Shown in pieces: positions 9,889 through 19,443 of a DNA stretch of 64,000 nucleotides. The position numbers were made by a program, and so were the translations under genes. The notes beneath the pieces are model-generated. The model was not told the origin of the DNA. It saw nothing but the letters and a program-made list of their open reading frames with translations, and did not search any database. The DNA comes from an uncultured Lachnospiraceae bacterium (GTDB taxonomy: Bacteria; Bacillota; Clostridia; Lachnospirales; Lachnospiraceae): positions 1 through 64,000 of the forward strand of contig CALWPC010000032.1 of the NCBI GenBank assembly GCA_944383325.1, read 5' to 3'. Within the stretch, counting starts at the first letter, position 1. Every line of letters begins with the position of its first letter.

Positions 9889-11313
9889 CTACGAATCTTT
9901 TCGAATGTTCTTCTTTACCTGTAAAAACAAAGTATGAAACAGCCTCATTATAAGTATTCTATTGAGGGCAAATGCCACGATCACCGAAGTCAACATATTT
10001 AACATATCAAGCATCGGAATCCGCATAAAACAAAGAATTGCCATTACTATCAGTAAAAGCAGCAGTAACACAATCCGTCTGTAATGAAATTTGATTTTTT
10101 GAAATTTTTGAATATTTCGCATTCGATAAATCGATAGCCACATATAACCAATTAGCGTCGATAAAGACGCCGCATAAATACCAATCAAATTTACAAAGCA
10201 TAGATTGATCAAAAAATTGAATGCCGCAGCTATCGCTGTCGTAATACCAATCTCCTTTGATTTCATATGAGCAATATAAATGCCCCCCAAATATGAGGAA
10301 ATCGTTGAAAACATCATCGCCAGATACAGAATGGGCATATGATTATAGGCCTCCTCATAATCGCCGCGAATCAAAATGTTAAAAATAATTGGTGTAAACG
10401 CAATCAGTAACGCCATACAACCAACTAACAGACGAAAGATATGATCAAACATTTTCCCGTAATATTCAGCGGAATCTTCATCCTCAACACTTATAGAAGC
10501 ATTCTCCTGCCATGCCAGCGAAAAGGTGCTTTGCACAATACTAAAAATATTAGGCAAACGGTTCGCTACCGCATATATAGCGTTTGCTTCCACACCCATA
10601 AACCAGGTTAAGATAAGTCGGTCAGAGACTCTCATGATCCAAGACGACAGCGAATTCGGTATCATGGGCCAGGAATAAGATAACATCGACTTGATTTGTG
10701 TTTTCGAAACCAACCGAAAATCGATATACGATAAAACATGCGATTTTGCTGAAAGATAGAACAGGGAACAAGTTTGAGCAATGATCATGGCCAATAAAGC
10801 CCCATTGAGACCGTAATGCAGCGCCCAAATAAAAACTACAACTAATAACATTTCAATAAAAGAATTGACAATCGCACTGATGGAATAGGCGAGATTCAAT
10901 GCCAAGCCCCTGCTGATTTGTCTGACTGTTGTCAAAATAATGTCAACAAAAAAATACAAAATAATGAGAATACGTGTCGATACTTCTATCTTCGGAAAGA
11001 GAAAAAACAATACCATAAGCGTAAGTATACAAATCGGAATTGTGAATACCGTGATATTTGTAATAATTGTTTTTTGTGTTTCCGAATCATTACGGGCAGT
11101 AATTAAAAATCGAAACGCAGCCGATTGCATTTGTAATGTTGCAATCGGAAGGACGAAACTAACAAGAATCGTAATTAAATCGTAAGTTCCATATTCGACC
11201 TTGGTTAAATATCCGGTTACGATTGGTAACGTGATGATCGATGCAAATTTAGGTAAAATTGTACCTATAGACAATACGATACTATTTTTTACAAATTGTT
11301 GTTCACGTTTCAT
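9889..11313 (-). CDS. Wzx-type polysaccharide flippase (EPS cluster A)
   Basis: A 474-residue membrane protein with about 12-14 hydrophobic segments, of the polysaccharide transport (PST/Wzx) family; the N-terminus (KNSIVLSIGTILPKFASIITLPIVTGYL) is characteristic. It would flip the undecaprenyl-linked repeat unit across the membrane for the Wzy polymerase encoded two genes upstream. Its ATG overlaps the stop of the pyruvyl transferase gene by 4 bp, so the two are translationally coupled. It is the last gene of EPS cluster A. Confidence 0.9.
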   Translation of the reverse strand: MKREQQFVKNSIVLSIGTILPKFASIITLPIVTGYLTKVEYGTYDLITILVSFVLPIATLQMQSAAFRFLITARNDSETQKTIITNITVFTIPICILTLMVLFFLFPKIEVSTRILIILYFFVDIILTTVRQISRGLALNLAYSISAIVNSFIEMLLVVVFIWALHYGLNGALLAMIIAQTCSLFYLSAKSHVLSYIDFRLVSKTQIKSMLSYSWPMIPNSLSSWIMRVSDRLILTWFMGVEANAIYAVANRLPNIFSIVQSTFSLAWQENASISVEDEDSAEYYGKMFDHIFRLLVGCMALLIAFTPIIFNILIRGDYEEAYNHMPILYLAMMFSTISSYLGGIYIAHMKSKEIGITTAIAAAFNFLINLCFVNLIGIYAASLSTLIGYMWLSIYRMRNIQKFQKIKFHYRRIVLLLLLLIVMAILCFMRIPMLDMLNMLTSVIVAFALNRILIMRLFHTLFLQVKKNIRKDS

Positions 11314-12299
11314 GATGATATTACCTCAAATTGCGATAACCACTCACGTATATTATCTTCTTTAAGTTGAACATCTGTGGCAAATGATGTTTCAATTAGA
11401 TCGGAAAGTTTAGAAATATTATCCCGCTGTATTACATGCAATGCATAAGCTGCATTTAAATCCCGTACACGACTGTCAATCGCAATAATAATCGTTCTTT
11501 TTTTATGTTGCATTGCAAACATTCCGGCGTGAAGTCTTGTTCCAACATAATCAATATCATTTTCCCGTAAAACGGATGAGAAATCTTCTAAAGTCGGATC
11601 AACAATTTTAATAGTTTCTGTATTTTTAAAAGAATCAAAATATGCTTTATCAAAAGCTCCCTGAATCCAAAAATAAACTGTTTTATAATGCTGTAGCAAA
11701 ATATCAATTAGTTTCTGATCATTCGCTTTATCACGTCCGTAATCGGTTAGTGTAAAAATCACATTATCCGCTTTTTTTTCCGGAATACTCCGACAAAAAT
11801 CGGAAGTGAATTGCCACATTGTCGGACATCCTGTATCGATGGCTTTATATCCTAAACTTTTCAGAAAATCTGCTGTATGTTGATCTCTGACGCTGTGAAC
11901 AACATTTTTATTTAATATTTTTGAATAGAGTTTTTTTGTATACCAGTTCGTTTTACTTTGAGCTTGTCCTAAACCGACGCCCATAAGAATACTATTCCTA
12001 TATGGCCGGCAATTTGTTAAATCAACATTAAAAACAGGGCGAGGTTTCATCATATTTTTCCATAATAAATTAGATCCGCAAATAAATTTATATTTCGCAT
12101 GATCATAAAATTTCATTCTTGGATTGAAAACCGTATTCTGATACCAGGTTACAATCGGTGCATGCGTCGCACTGTGAATCACATAACGTCCCTGCAACAA
12201 TCCAGATTTCGCTAATTCCATCCTCGCTGATCTCATGATAATTTCATCGCCTTTGTTTAATGAACGTACTCCAGGATCAAATAAAACGATATTTTCCAT
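11310..12299 (-). CDS. Polysaccharide pyruvyl transferase family protein (first of two)
   Basis: A 329-residue protein with the fold of the CsaB/WcaK pyruvyl transferase family, which adds ketal-linked pyruvate to sugars of surface polymers. Visible family marks are the N-terminal FDPGVRSLNKGDEIIM, typical of members that begin with a nucleotide-binding-like glycine turn, a central LTDYGRD, and the C-terminal VGTRLHAGMFAMQHKKRTIIIAID, where the RLHA motif is the best conserved. Members of this family also occur as general glycosyl-modifying enzymes, so pyruvylation is an inference. It lies between the polymerase and the flippase, overlapping the latter by 4 bp. Confidence 0.8.
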   Translation of the reverse strand: MENIVLFDPGVRSLNKGDEIIMRSARMELAKSGLLQGRYVIHSATHAPIVTWYQNTVFNPRMKFYDHAKYKFICGSNLLWKNMMKPRPVFNVDLTNCRPYRNSILMGVGLGQAQSKTNWYTKKLYSKILNKNVVHSVRDQHTADFLKSLGYKAIDTGCPTMWQFTSDFCRSIPEKKADNVIFTLTDYGRDKANDQKLIDILLQHYKTVYFWIQGAFDKAYFDSFKNTETIKIVDPTLEDFSSVLRENDIDYVGTRLHAGMFAMQHKKRTIIIAIDSRVRDLNAAYALHVIQRDNISKLSDLIETSFATDVQLKEDNIREWLSQFEVISS

Positions 12300-12302
12300 T
12301 TA

Positions 12303-13589
12303 TTAAGCTCCTTCTATCCTTTTTGTTTGATCTACATTGATTACAGCCATACATACGATTAAAAAACCGGCTGTGATATAGGATGCAAAAATCCCTGTTG
12401 CAGTACTCGAAATTAACAAATAAACGCAATACGTTATCGTTGCGATACTAAAATATTTATAACCCCGCGTGCTTTGAATAAAAACCTTAAAAAATAACAA
12501 AATTAGAACGGCCGCAAGTACAACCCCAAACAGACCCATTTCTGCTCCAACCGCCGGCCAATAACAATCTGTTAATTCGGATCCCCCTTCGGTCAATGCC
12601 CAAAATGAGCTTAGTCCATAGCGATAGTATAATGGCGAATAATACTGTGCCGCAATTTCTGTTCCAAAAGTTCCAAATCCGCTTCCAAAGGGGAAATAAT
12701 CTTTCATAATGGAAAGTCCTCCTGAAAACAATAGACTTCTGGCAGTAGTTGCCTCTTCCCCAAAATATCCTTGAAATTGTTCCCATCCTAACAGGAAAAT
12801 CACACATAACGCAAATATAATATAAGATGGCTTCAGAAATTTCCTGAGTACTTGACGAATCGTATGATCCCCCGCTCTGCGGATGTCTGATATTTTTCGC
12901 CCTACGACCATGAAAAACAACCAAATTGCTGCTGTGACAAAGGCTCTCGATCTGCAGGAAAAAAGCCATACGATAAACAACAACGCGAAATAAAAGATCC
13001 GCTTATAATTAAGCCGATTCATTTGCAAGTCCGCAGTGAGCACAAACAAAAATAAGATACCGTATTGACTCCACATTCCTGCATTGGAATATATAAACTT
13101 AAAACATGGAATTCCATATCTGACTCCCCGGGTCATTCCAATATCGACAAACTGACTGATACATAAACACACAAATGCGATTAATAAGATGAAATGTATC
13201 TCAGCTGTGAAAACATTGACAAAACCTCTTCCCACTCTTTTTCTGCGAAAATAAAGACCTGCTGCGATGAAACAGATAAAATCTTTTGTAAAATATACAA
13301 TATCTAAAACAATGATATAAATAGACCGCTCAACATCGGATTTAAAATTGCTGATTATGCCTACCAAAGCCATAAGCGCCATCACAGCAATCATGCCAAT
13401 ATATATTTTTTCACATTTTCTATAAATACATAAATAAAATATAATATATATTACACTGAGTACAAAACAGAATTCATCGATATAACGAAAGTTAGAATGG
13501 AGATTCATTAATGGATTTTGAAATATGATCAATGTAAATATAATTAGAAAAAAAATCTCACGAACTTTTACTATTTTGCTGTTTTCCAT
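12303..13589 (-). CDS. Wzy-type O-antigen polymerase/ligase family protein (EPS cluster A)
   Basis: A 428-residue membrane protein with about 11 hydrophobic segments and a long external loop near the C-terminal half, as in Wzy polymerases and WaaL ligases. The loop carries FPFGSGFGTF followed about 10 residues later by YYSPLYYRYG. The same two motifs occur in the phase-variable polymerase of EPS cluster B (34619-35856), so the two are paralogues. Its ATG overlaps by one base the stop codon of the 30-residue mini-gene upstream (TAATG). It should polymerise repeat units delivered by the Wzx two genes downstream. Confidence 0.85.
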   Translation of the reverse strand: MENSKIVKVREIFFLIIFTLIIFQNPLMNLHSNFRYIDEFCFVLSVIYIIFYLCIYRKCEKIYIGMIAVMALMALVGIISNFKSDVERSIYIIVLDIVYFTKDFICFIAAGLYFRRKRVGRGFVNVFTAEIHFILLIAFVCLCISQFVDIGMTRGVRYGIPCFKFIYSNAGMWSQYGILFLFVLTADLQMNRLNYKRIFYFALLFIVWLFSCRSRAFVTAAIWLFFMVVGRKISDIRRAGDHTIRQVLRKFLKPSYIIFALCVIFLLGWEQFQGYFGEEATTARSLLFSGGLSIMKDYFPFGSGFGTFGTEIAAQYYSPLYYRYGLSSFWALTEGGSELTDCYWPAVGAEMGLFGVVLAAVLILLFFKVFIQSTRGYKYFSIATITYCVYLLISSTATGIFASYITAGFLIVCMAVINVDQTKRIEGA

Positions 13590-13681
13590 TACGTATTTCC
13601 TCTGCTACTTTGCTTAGACTTCTCGATCATTTTTTTAGCTATTTTTTTCATCCTGACCACGTTGTCTGTGATCTGTATCAT
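13589..13681 (-). CDS. 30-residue small basic protein, coupled to the polymerase gene
   Basis: An open frame in the 106-nt gap between the pyruvyl transferase and polymerase genes. It starts with ATG 7 nt behind AAGGAG, ends in TAATG so that its stop overlaps the polymerase start, and is lysine-rich (MKKIAKKMIEKSKQ in the middle). The product has no signal peptide or membrane segment and no recognised domain. It may be a real small protein or a mini-cistron that sets polymerase translation by coupling; the polymerase itself has no other good ribosome site. Confidence 0.5.
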   Translation of the reverse strand: MIQITDNVVRMKKIAKKMIEKSKQSSRGNT

Positions 13682-13695
13682 CTTTACTCTCCTTG

Positions 13696-14844
13696 TTATT
13701 CAAGCGCCTTTTTTAAATAACCAATCGAATCCTCTCGCATCACTTCTAATTTCCTATCCACCTGATCGAAATTAATGTCATTCTCAATGTCCTGAACATT
13801 GCCGGAATAGCGACGCTCATTGAGCCCTAACAATGTACATAGGCTATCAATACGACTATTGCGGGAATCAGTCCCTTCCAGAAACCGATTAAACGTCATA
13901 AACTTTTTGTGATATAAGATACTAAACACTGAACCGTGAAAAGAATCCGTCAAAATATATTCTGCATGCCGAATTAAATTCACAAAGTCAGCCGAATCCA
14001 TATCAAATAATTGGATGTCTCCAAATACTAGATCCGTCATTACAAAATGATCCAAAAACGGACAAGTAACTAGCTTTAATCCCATTTGACTTCCAAATGA
14101 TTTTGCCAACTTTCGATGTTCTGTATTCGTCCCTAAGAAGTAACAAAATATATAAGGCTCTGAAACAACTCTTCGAGCGGGAATGAAACGATTCCACTCT
14201 TCCGCTTTAAAAAGCAATGTTGGATCACACACAACCTGCACTTTTCTTCCAATTAACTCTTCAATGATTTTCTGTCCTGTGATTTCTCTTGTGCTTAGGA
14301 ATTGAAATCGTTTCAAATATTTTGCTGTGTTTTTTTTCTGATACTTAGGGATGCAACTTACACCAAAACTTGTCGCATATGCAATTTTCGGTTTATCTTC
14401 CGGAGCAAATTCTAACGTATAAAAATGGCTTCCTAAATTATGAGGCAGCCATAATTGATCACTACCGCATAAAAAAGCGTCATATTTTTTTCCGCTTTGT
14501 CTGACTAAATTTTCCCATCCGGCATATGGTGTAGATAAATTCTGAAAATGTACATCAACAAATTGTTTGAATCGCTCATTTCTTATGAATACATTTTTTT
14601 GAATATCGGGATATTTTTTTATTTTCCTATTCTTTATAATTGTTGAAAGTTTAGCCCGGATAAATGGCACATTAAACAACCTTGGCACCGATTGCAAAAC
14701 AAAAGCAGGTGTCCATTTTTTCTTATATCGAATGATTTCGGTTTCATATCCCAGTTCTTCAATTTTTCGAACAGTAGCCAGTACTTGGAGTTGACTCCCA
14801 AAATTTTTTGTATCATAACATACCGCTAATCCTATTCTTTTCAT
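13696..14844 (-). CDS. Polysaccharide pyruvyl transferase family protein (second of two)
   Basis: A 382-residue WcaK/CsaB-family protein. The N-terminus GLAVCYDTKNFGSQLQVLAT is the form seen in family members described as polysaccharide pyruvyl transferases of Firmicutes capsule loci; CGSDQLWLPHN near residue 140 and the C-terminal LTDSFHGSVFSILYHKKFMTF with the conserved SFHG motif support this. The target sugar is unknown. ATG at 14844 follows AAAGGCGG; an in-frame TTG at 14871 overlaps the preceding gene and has no ribosome site. With the gene at 11310-12299 this cluster encodes two members of different subgroups. Confidence 0.85.
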   Translation of the reverse strand: MKRIGLAVCYDTKNFGSQLQVLATVRKIEELGYETEIIRYKKKWTPAFVLQSVPRLFNVPFIRAKLSTIIKNRKIKKYPDIQKNVFIRNERFKQFVDVHFQNLSTPYAGWENLVRQSGKKYDAFLCGSDQLWLPHNLGSHFYTLEFAPEDKPKIAYATSFGVSCIPKYQKKNTAKYLKRFQFLSTREITGQKIIEELIGRKVQVVCDPTLLFKAEEWNRFIPARRVVSEPYIFCYFLGTNTEHRKLAKSFGSQMGLKLVTCPFLDHFVMTDLVFGDIQLFDMDSADFVNLIRHAEYILTDSFHGSVFSILYHKKFMTFNRFLEGTDSRNSRIDSLCTLLGLNERRYSGNVQDIENDINFDQVDRKLEVMREDSIGYLKKALE

Positions 14845-14860
14845 ACGTGTATTCCGCCTT

Positions 14861-15922
14861 TTATCTTGCAATTACATCCTCATAATAAGCAAGGAGTCTC
14901 TCATGCATGATTTTCATACTAAATTCACAATCAATTTTATTGATATTATTTCTTGACATATCCGTCACCATTTCCATATCTGATGAACAGCGAATGAACG
15001 CATCTGCTAATCCATGTACGTCTCCCGGCTGAACTAATATTCCGTTTTGTTCTTTGATTACTTCCGGAATTGCCCCAACCGTTGTACTAATGATTGCTTT
15101 GCCTGATGCCATTCCCTCTAACACTGACATCGGTAATCCTTCATGATAGGATGGCAGAACCAGAGTTGCGCTCTTTTTAAGCAACTCCATTTTTCCTTGA
15201 TCATCCACCCATCCAATAACATCAATATTGTGTTCTAATCTTTTTCGTTTGACCAATGTTTTTACTTTTTCAATTTCCCCATCACCGGCAAGGTAGACCT
15301 TGATTGCAGAATTTCGATTGATCGCAATTTCCACTGCATTGACAAGATCATAAACACCTTTACGTTCTCCCAAACGCCCTAAAAGCAGAAATTCATTCCG
15401 ATGTTCTGTAACATCGCACACAGCATTCGCAAATTCATCCGTATCAATCCCATTTGGTAAAGAAACACAATTTTTCAACCCAAACGTCTGTTCAAACTTC
15501 TCTTTCCAATCATCCGACAGCGCAATGACCATATCTGCAGCGTTCAAAAACTCCAGAACATTTTTCTTTTTCTTGTCGTCAAGTCCTTCATAAAACACCA
15601 GGTATTTTGCGCCATGAATATGAAGAATTGCTTTTTTTCCGGCTTTTTTTATTTTTTTAAGATACATTCTTTTTCTGAATGTACTTCCATATGATGCCGT
15701 ATGAATATGAAACAAATCATAATGTTTATAAATGCTTAAAAATTTAAAATATCCATAAACCGAATACAAAAACCTGACCGCAATATTTCCATCAATATAA
15801 GATGAAAAAATATCAATACTATATTTTTGATTCAGGATTTTGCTGTTTCTGATGCCGCGAATGACTGTCGCCATGCCGCCTCGTGATTTCATATCACTTG
15901 GCCCCACTACAAGCACTTTCAT
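14861..15922 (-). CDS. Glycosyltransferase family 4 (EPS cluster A)
   Basis: A 353-residue GT-B glycosyltransferase. It begins MKVLVVGPSDMKSRGGMATVIRGI, with the glycine-rich loop of GT4 enzymes. In the C-terminal half LLGRLGERKGVYDLV and PSYHEGLPMSVLEGMASGKAII carry the EX7E motif that binds the nucleotide-sugar. It transfers a sugar to the lipid-linked repeat unit on the cytosolic membrane face; donor and linkage cannot be told. ATG at 15922 lies 7 nt behind GAGAGGG and overlaps the upstream ATP-grasp gene by 4 bp. Confidence 0.9.
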   Translation of the reverse strand: MKVLVVGPSDMKSRGGMATVIRGIRNSKILNQKYSIDIFSSYIDGNIAVRFLYSVYGYFKFLSIYKHYDLFHIHTASYGSTFRKRMYLKKIKKAGKKAILHIHGAKYLVFYEGLDDKKKKNVLEFLNAADMVIALSDDWKEKFEQTFGLKNCVSLPNGIDTDEFANAVCDVTEHRNEFLLLGRLGERKGVYDLVNAVEIAINRNSAIKVYLAGDGEIEKVKTLVKRKRLEHNIDVIGWVDDQGKMELLKKSATLVLPSYHEGLPMSVLEGMASGKAIISTTVGAIPEVIKEQNGILVQPGDVHGLADAFIRCSSDMEMVTDMSRNNINKIDCEFSMKIMHERLLAYYEDVIAR

Positions 15923-16815
15923 TGTGACGCCCTCTCTAACGGTAACTCGAGCCAACTTCCCATTTTATAATCAAATTCCAACGGCTTTATTTTTCCAAAA
16001 CCTGCACCTTTTGTAAAAGTAAGCTCACCAAAAACAATCTTGCCGTGCGTATAATAGAAATCTACACGAACATGCAAAAAATCTTTTGAAAGATCAGCTG
16101 CAATCCGAACCATTTCATCCCAACATTCCGGTTTTTCAATCGCTGTGGTATCATCATTTGGATAACCCAGTTCAACGCCCTTGAATCGATTCAGTTCCAT
16201 ATCATAGGCATTAATCGTATGCTCATTATTCTTCCAAGTATCGATATACACCATTCGCGGTTTGCCATTGAAACAAAAAATTTTATAGTCAAACAACGGC
16301 ATCCCCGAATCGCCTTCAAGAAATTCCTCGATAATGATTCTGGGAGGTTCAATGCCATAGAACCATTCTCCATAGCAGGGGAGAAATTTTGCTTTAAGCC
16401 ATTTATTACATTTTTTGATCGTATCCTGACGATCTAAACGAGACTTATCTGTGCATATAATATTAAACGTAGAACCATGCGTAACTTTAATCACAAAGCG
16501 TTGCGGCAAAGCATCAAAAGGAATATCCTCCGGATGAAATCCCTCCCACAAAAGAGTATTTAACAGCCTTCCATACCCCTTATTCTCAATATACTCGCGG
16601 ACAGCATATTTATCGCAGCATTTAGGCATCAGCGGATTATGGTCATATAATTTAATCCACTGAATCTTTTCATTATATGTTTGAGGATTATGTAGATTCA
16701 GAGGATACCCCAACTTCAGTCGAAATAAAATCTCTAATGTTTTCTTTGGACTAAATTTATACAAGATATTGAATGGTGTTAAGATCATATTCTTTTTTAA
16801 ATTATCCAAACTCAT
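15919..16815 (-). CDS. TupA-like ATP-grasp protein
   Basis: A 298-residue protein of the TupA-like ATP-grasp family found in polysaccharide gene clusters; the namesake takes part in teichuronopeptide synthesis, attaching an amino acid or peptide to a uronic-acid polymer. Marks seen are NEKIQWIKLYDHNPL near residue 48, FVIKVTHGS (ATP-grasp lysine), IIEEFLEG, DYKIFCFNGKPR, and VRVDFYY...FGELTFTKGAGF near the end. Since a UDP-glucose dehydrogenase opens the operon, a uronic-acid polymer carrying amide-linked amino acids is a plausible product. It lies 1 nt after the Alg13-like gene. Confidence 0.82.
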   Translation of the reverse strand: MSLDNLKKNMILTPFNILYKFSPKKTLEILFRLKLGYPLNLHNPQTYNEKIQWIKLYDHNPLMPKCCDKYAVREYIENKGYGRLLNTLLWEGFHPEDIPFDALPQRFVIKVTHGSTFNIICTDKSRLDRQDTIKKCNKWLKAKFLPCYGEWFYGIEPPRIIIEEFLEGDSGMPLFDYKIFCFNGKPRMVYIDTWKNNEHTINAYDMELNRFKGVELGYPNDDTTAIEKPECWDEMVRIAADLSKDFLHVRVDFYYTHGKIVFGELTFTKGAGFGKIKPLEFDYKMGSWLELPLERASQ

Positions 16816-16816
16816 C

Positions 16817-17299
16817 TTACATATTTTCCTCCATAAATTTCTCTATACTATCAATAATAATCTGTGTATTACTTTGGTAGTGGTTAAATGTAATTCCACT
16901 GATTTTCTCCAAAGCATCACCAAGTTGATTGCAATCGTCACATTCACAGATCAAATTCAAGTCTCTGAATTGACTCACCAACTGCAGCTGATGATCATCC
17001 ACATGTTCTCCATACTTCGCTCTCCTGGGAACAGCAATTACTTTTTTCCCTTTTTTTACCGCACCAATAATGGCGCCGGTGCCTCCATGCGTAATAACCA
17101 CCGCCGCTTTGTTCATTACGTTCGCAAACTCATCCCTGTCCAAAAATTTCTGAAAATAATAATGTTGGGGTTCATAATCGCTATATCCAATCTGGGCAAA
17201 AACTTCATCTGTGATTTTCCCGCAATCAACCAGTTCGTCTACCGCTCTCAGCAGACGATTAAACTGGAATTTCTGTGAACCTACTGTAAGAAATAGCAT
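16817..17299 (-). CDS. Alg13/PssE-like glycosyltransferase catalytic subunit
   Basis: A 160-residue protein matching the C-terminal half of a GT-B enzyme (GT28 type), as in yeast Alg13, PssE and Cps14G. It starts MLFLTVGSQKFQFNRLLRAVDE and has THGGTGAIIGAVKKGKKVIAVPR, the donor-binding segment. It needs a membrane-bound Alg14-type partner, encoded immediately upstream (17338-17802). Together they add a sugar to an undecaprenyl-linked acceptor. Confidence 0.88.
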   Translation of the reverse strand: MLFLTVGSQKFQFNRLLRAVDELVDCGKITDEVFAQIGYSDYEPQHYYFQKFLDRDEFANVMNKAAVVITHGGTGAIIGAVKKGKKVIAVPRRAKYGEHVDDHQLQLVSQFRDLNLICECDDCNQLGDALEKISGITFNHYQSNTQIIIDSIEKFMEENM

Positions 17300-17337
17300 C
17301 TGCTCACCTCTTTACTTTTTTACAGGAAGAACGCTTC

Positions 17338-17802
17338 TCAATAAATTCCTCCCAGAAACAGCGCCTCCGGATAAATCTGTTTCATTGGTTCCCATTGCAC
17401 ATAAAATTGATCTGCAAGCTTGTACATCAGTTTTCCCGTTTCTGTCGCCGAGGTTACCTTTGCAAAAGACTCAATATAGATCAGCTTACCGCCGAACAGC
17501 TTCACTAGCAAACACAACGGAATCATTGCCAAAACACCTGTAGTAATAATCACATTGGGGCGTTCTCGGAACATAATATTTAACGCTTTAAACGCATTGA
17601 GCAACATCCATAATGGAAAGGTTTTTTCTTTTCTGTTCACCTGATGCATATAATATAATTTCTCACCGCTCGCCGCTATGTCATAAAATGTCTTTTCGGT
17701 AACCACAAAACTATCATATTTGTCCATTAAAGGTCTTAACATCATTAACTGCTCATAATGACCGCCAGATGACGCAGCAAAACATATTTTCTTCTTTTTC
17801 AT
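17338..17802 (-). CDS. Alg14/PssD-like glycosyltransferase membrane subunit
   Basis: A 154-residue protein equivalent to the N-terminal acceptor domain of a split GT-B enzyme. The start MKKKKICFAASSGGHYEQLMM carries the typical SGGH motif, and the middle segment NVIITTGVLAMIPLCLLVKLFGGKLIYIE includes the conserved TTG and a membrane-associating stretch. ATG at 17802 stands 8 nt behind GGGAG. It should recruit the Alg13-like partner downstream to the membrane. Confidence 0.87.
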   Translation of the reverse strand: MKKKKICFAASSGGHYEQLMMLRPLMDKYDSFVVTEKTFYDIAASGEKLYYMHQVNRKEKTFPLWMLLNAFKALNIMFRERPNVIITTGVLAMIPLCLLVKLFGGKLIYIESFAKVTSATETGKLMYKLADQFYVQWEPMKQIYPEALFLGGIY

Positions 17803-17852
17803 AGCCGCAACTCCCACAATGCCAATCATCCTCTTGTAACCACGTTTGTTTA

Positions 17853-19103
17853 TTAATCTCTCATAAACAGATCTCTGGTATAAACCTTCTGTCGCACATC
17901 TTCCAGACAACGGTCATACCGATTGGCAACAATGACCTGACTTTGTTTTTTAAATTGTTCCAAATCATTGACCACCTTACTTCCAAAAAAGGTCTCTCCA
18001 TCTCTGAGGGTTGGTTCATAAATAATGACCGTTGCTCCTTTTGCTTTCATTCGCTTCATCACCCCCTGGATCGAACTCTGCCGGAAATTATCGCTATTAC
18101 TCTTCATCGTCAAACGATAAACACCAATTACACAACTCTTTTCTGCATCCGCTCTATAATCGCCGTGATGAAAATAATCATAATAATTCGCCATCTGCAA
18201 CACACGGTCTGCAATAAAATCTTTTCTTGTGCGATTACTCTCTACAATCGCTTCAATCAGATTTTCCGGCACATCCTCATAATTTGCCAACAACTGTTTC
18301 GTATCTTTCGGCAAGCAATAGCCCCCGTAACCAAAGCTTGGATTGTTATAGTGGCTTCCGATGCGAGGATCAAGGCACACTCCTTTAATAATCTGCTTTG
18401 TATCCAAGCCTTTACTTTCAGCATAAGTGTCTAGCTCATTAAAATAAGCTACCCGAAGCGCCAAATACGTATTTGCAAACAGCTTCACGGCCTCTGCCTC
18501 AGTAAACCCCATTATCAGAGTGTCAATGTCCTTTTTAATGGCGCCTTCCTGCAACAGCCTGGCAAATTCTTGCGCCGCTTCCACCAATCGCTCGTCATCC
18601 AAATCCGTACCTACAATGATGCGAGACGGATAAAGATTGTCATATAACGCTTTTGATTCCCTCAAAAACTCCGGACTGAAAATAATATTTCTGCTTCCAA
18701 CCGTTCTGCGGATACTCTCTGTATAGCCGACCGGAATCGTTGATTTAATAACCATAATAGCCGCCGGATTCGATTCCATCACAAGTTTGATTACGGCCTC
18801 CACTGCAGTAGTGTCAAAGTGTTGCGTGCAGCTGTCGTAATTCGTCGGCGCCGCAATGATCACAAAATCTGCATGACTATATGCGTTCTTCGCATCCAAC
18901 GTTGCTGTTAAATCCAACTTCTTTTCCGCAAGATAACGCTCTATATATTCATCCTGAATTGGTGATTTTCTGTCATTAATTTGCTCCACTTTTTCCGGCA
19001 CAATATCTACCGCTGTCACCGTGTGATGCTGCGCAAGAAGCGTGGCAATGGATAGCCCCACATACCCTGTTCCGGCAACCGCAATTTTATAATTTTTCTT
19101 CAT
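17853..19103 (-). CDS. UDP-glucose/GDP-mannose dehydrogenase family protein
   Basis: NAD-dependent four-electron oxidation of a UDP-hexose to the uronate, probably UDP-glucose to UDP-glucuronate. N-terminal Rossmann motif [11 protein letters not shown], substrate segment [20 protein letters not shown], and the catalytic cysteine in [14 protein letters not shown] near residue 260. About 416 residues. ATG at 19103 is behind GGGGAG at a rather long 11 nt; TTG one codon earlier is possible, and the ATG at 19124 has no ribosome site. First gene of EPS cluster A; it supplies the acidic sugar and supports a uronic-acid-containing polymer. No strong promoter is visible, though a TATAGT lies about 40 nt upstream. 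Confidence 0.92.
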   Translation of the reverse strand: MKKNYKIAVAGTGYVGLSIATLLAQHHTVTAVDIVPEKVEQINDRKSPIQDEYIERYLAEKKLDLTATLDAKNAYSHADFVIIAAPTNYDSCTQHFDTTAVEAVIKLVMESNPAAIMVIKSTIPVGYTESIRRTVGSRNIIFSPEFLRESKALYDNLYPSRIIVGTDLDDERLVEAAQEFARLLQEGAIKKDIDTLIMGFTEAEAVKLFANTYLALRVAYFNELDTYAESKGLDTKQIIKGVCLDPRIGSHYNNPSFGYGGYCLPKDTKQLLANYEDVPENLIEAIVESNRTRKDFIADRVLQMANYYDYFHHGDYRADAEKSCVIGVYRLTMKSNSDNFRQSSIQGVMKRMKAKGATVIIYEPTLRDGETFFGSKVVNDLEQFKKQSQVIVANRYDRCLEDVRQKVYTRDLFMRD

Positions 19104-19221
19104 CAATCCATATTCTCCCCGCATGACACGCTACTATACATGACATCGGTCAATTATCCTGACAAACAATCATTTTTCGCTCTCTATCCGCTTGTGTAGC
19201 CACCACGAAACGAATTTTTGT

Positions 19222-19303
19222 TTTATAATGGCGGAATCAAGACACAGTGCGCTCCTGCCCTGTGAGTTTTTTATTCCATAGGGAAAATCAATAGACTTTC
19301 TAA
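19222..19303 (-). repeat. Dispersed intergenic repeat, degenerate copy C
   Basis: Contains AGTGCGCTCCTGCCCTGTGAG followed by an ATTCCATAGGGAAAATC stretch that aligns with the copy at 61531-61610. The hairpin of the other copy is decayed here. It lies in the 600-bp gap between the UDP-sugar dehydrogenase and the TPR gene. A perfect GTCAGG/CCTGAC inverted repeat follows at 19314-19331. Confidence 0.35.
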
Positions 19304-19365
19304 GAAAAAAATTGTCAGGCATATACCTGACGGGAAGAAAATGGAAATTGTTGAATATAAAGAAA

Positions 19366-19423
19366 TCCCGATGGTCACTGTCCATTTTACTGATGTTCAG
19401 TAAGTTGGAGGTAACCATCGGGA
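19366..19423. other. Long nested hairpin (58 nt)
   Basis: Outer arms TCCCGATGGT / ACCATCGGGA enclose TCCA/TGGA and an inner TTACTGA/TCAGTAA stem. Minus-strand sequence after the stem is TTTCTTTAT, so it could end a minus-strand transcript, but no gene feeds into it. It may be the subterminal structure of a lost mobile element. Confidence 0.5.
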
Positions 19424-19443
19424 TGGAAATTTTGGTTTTATTT

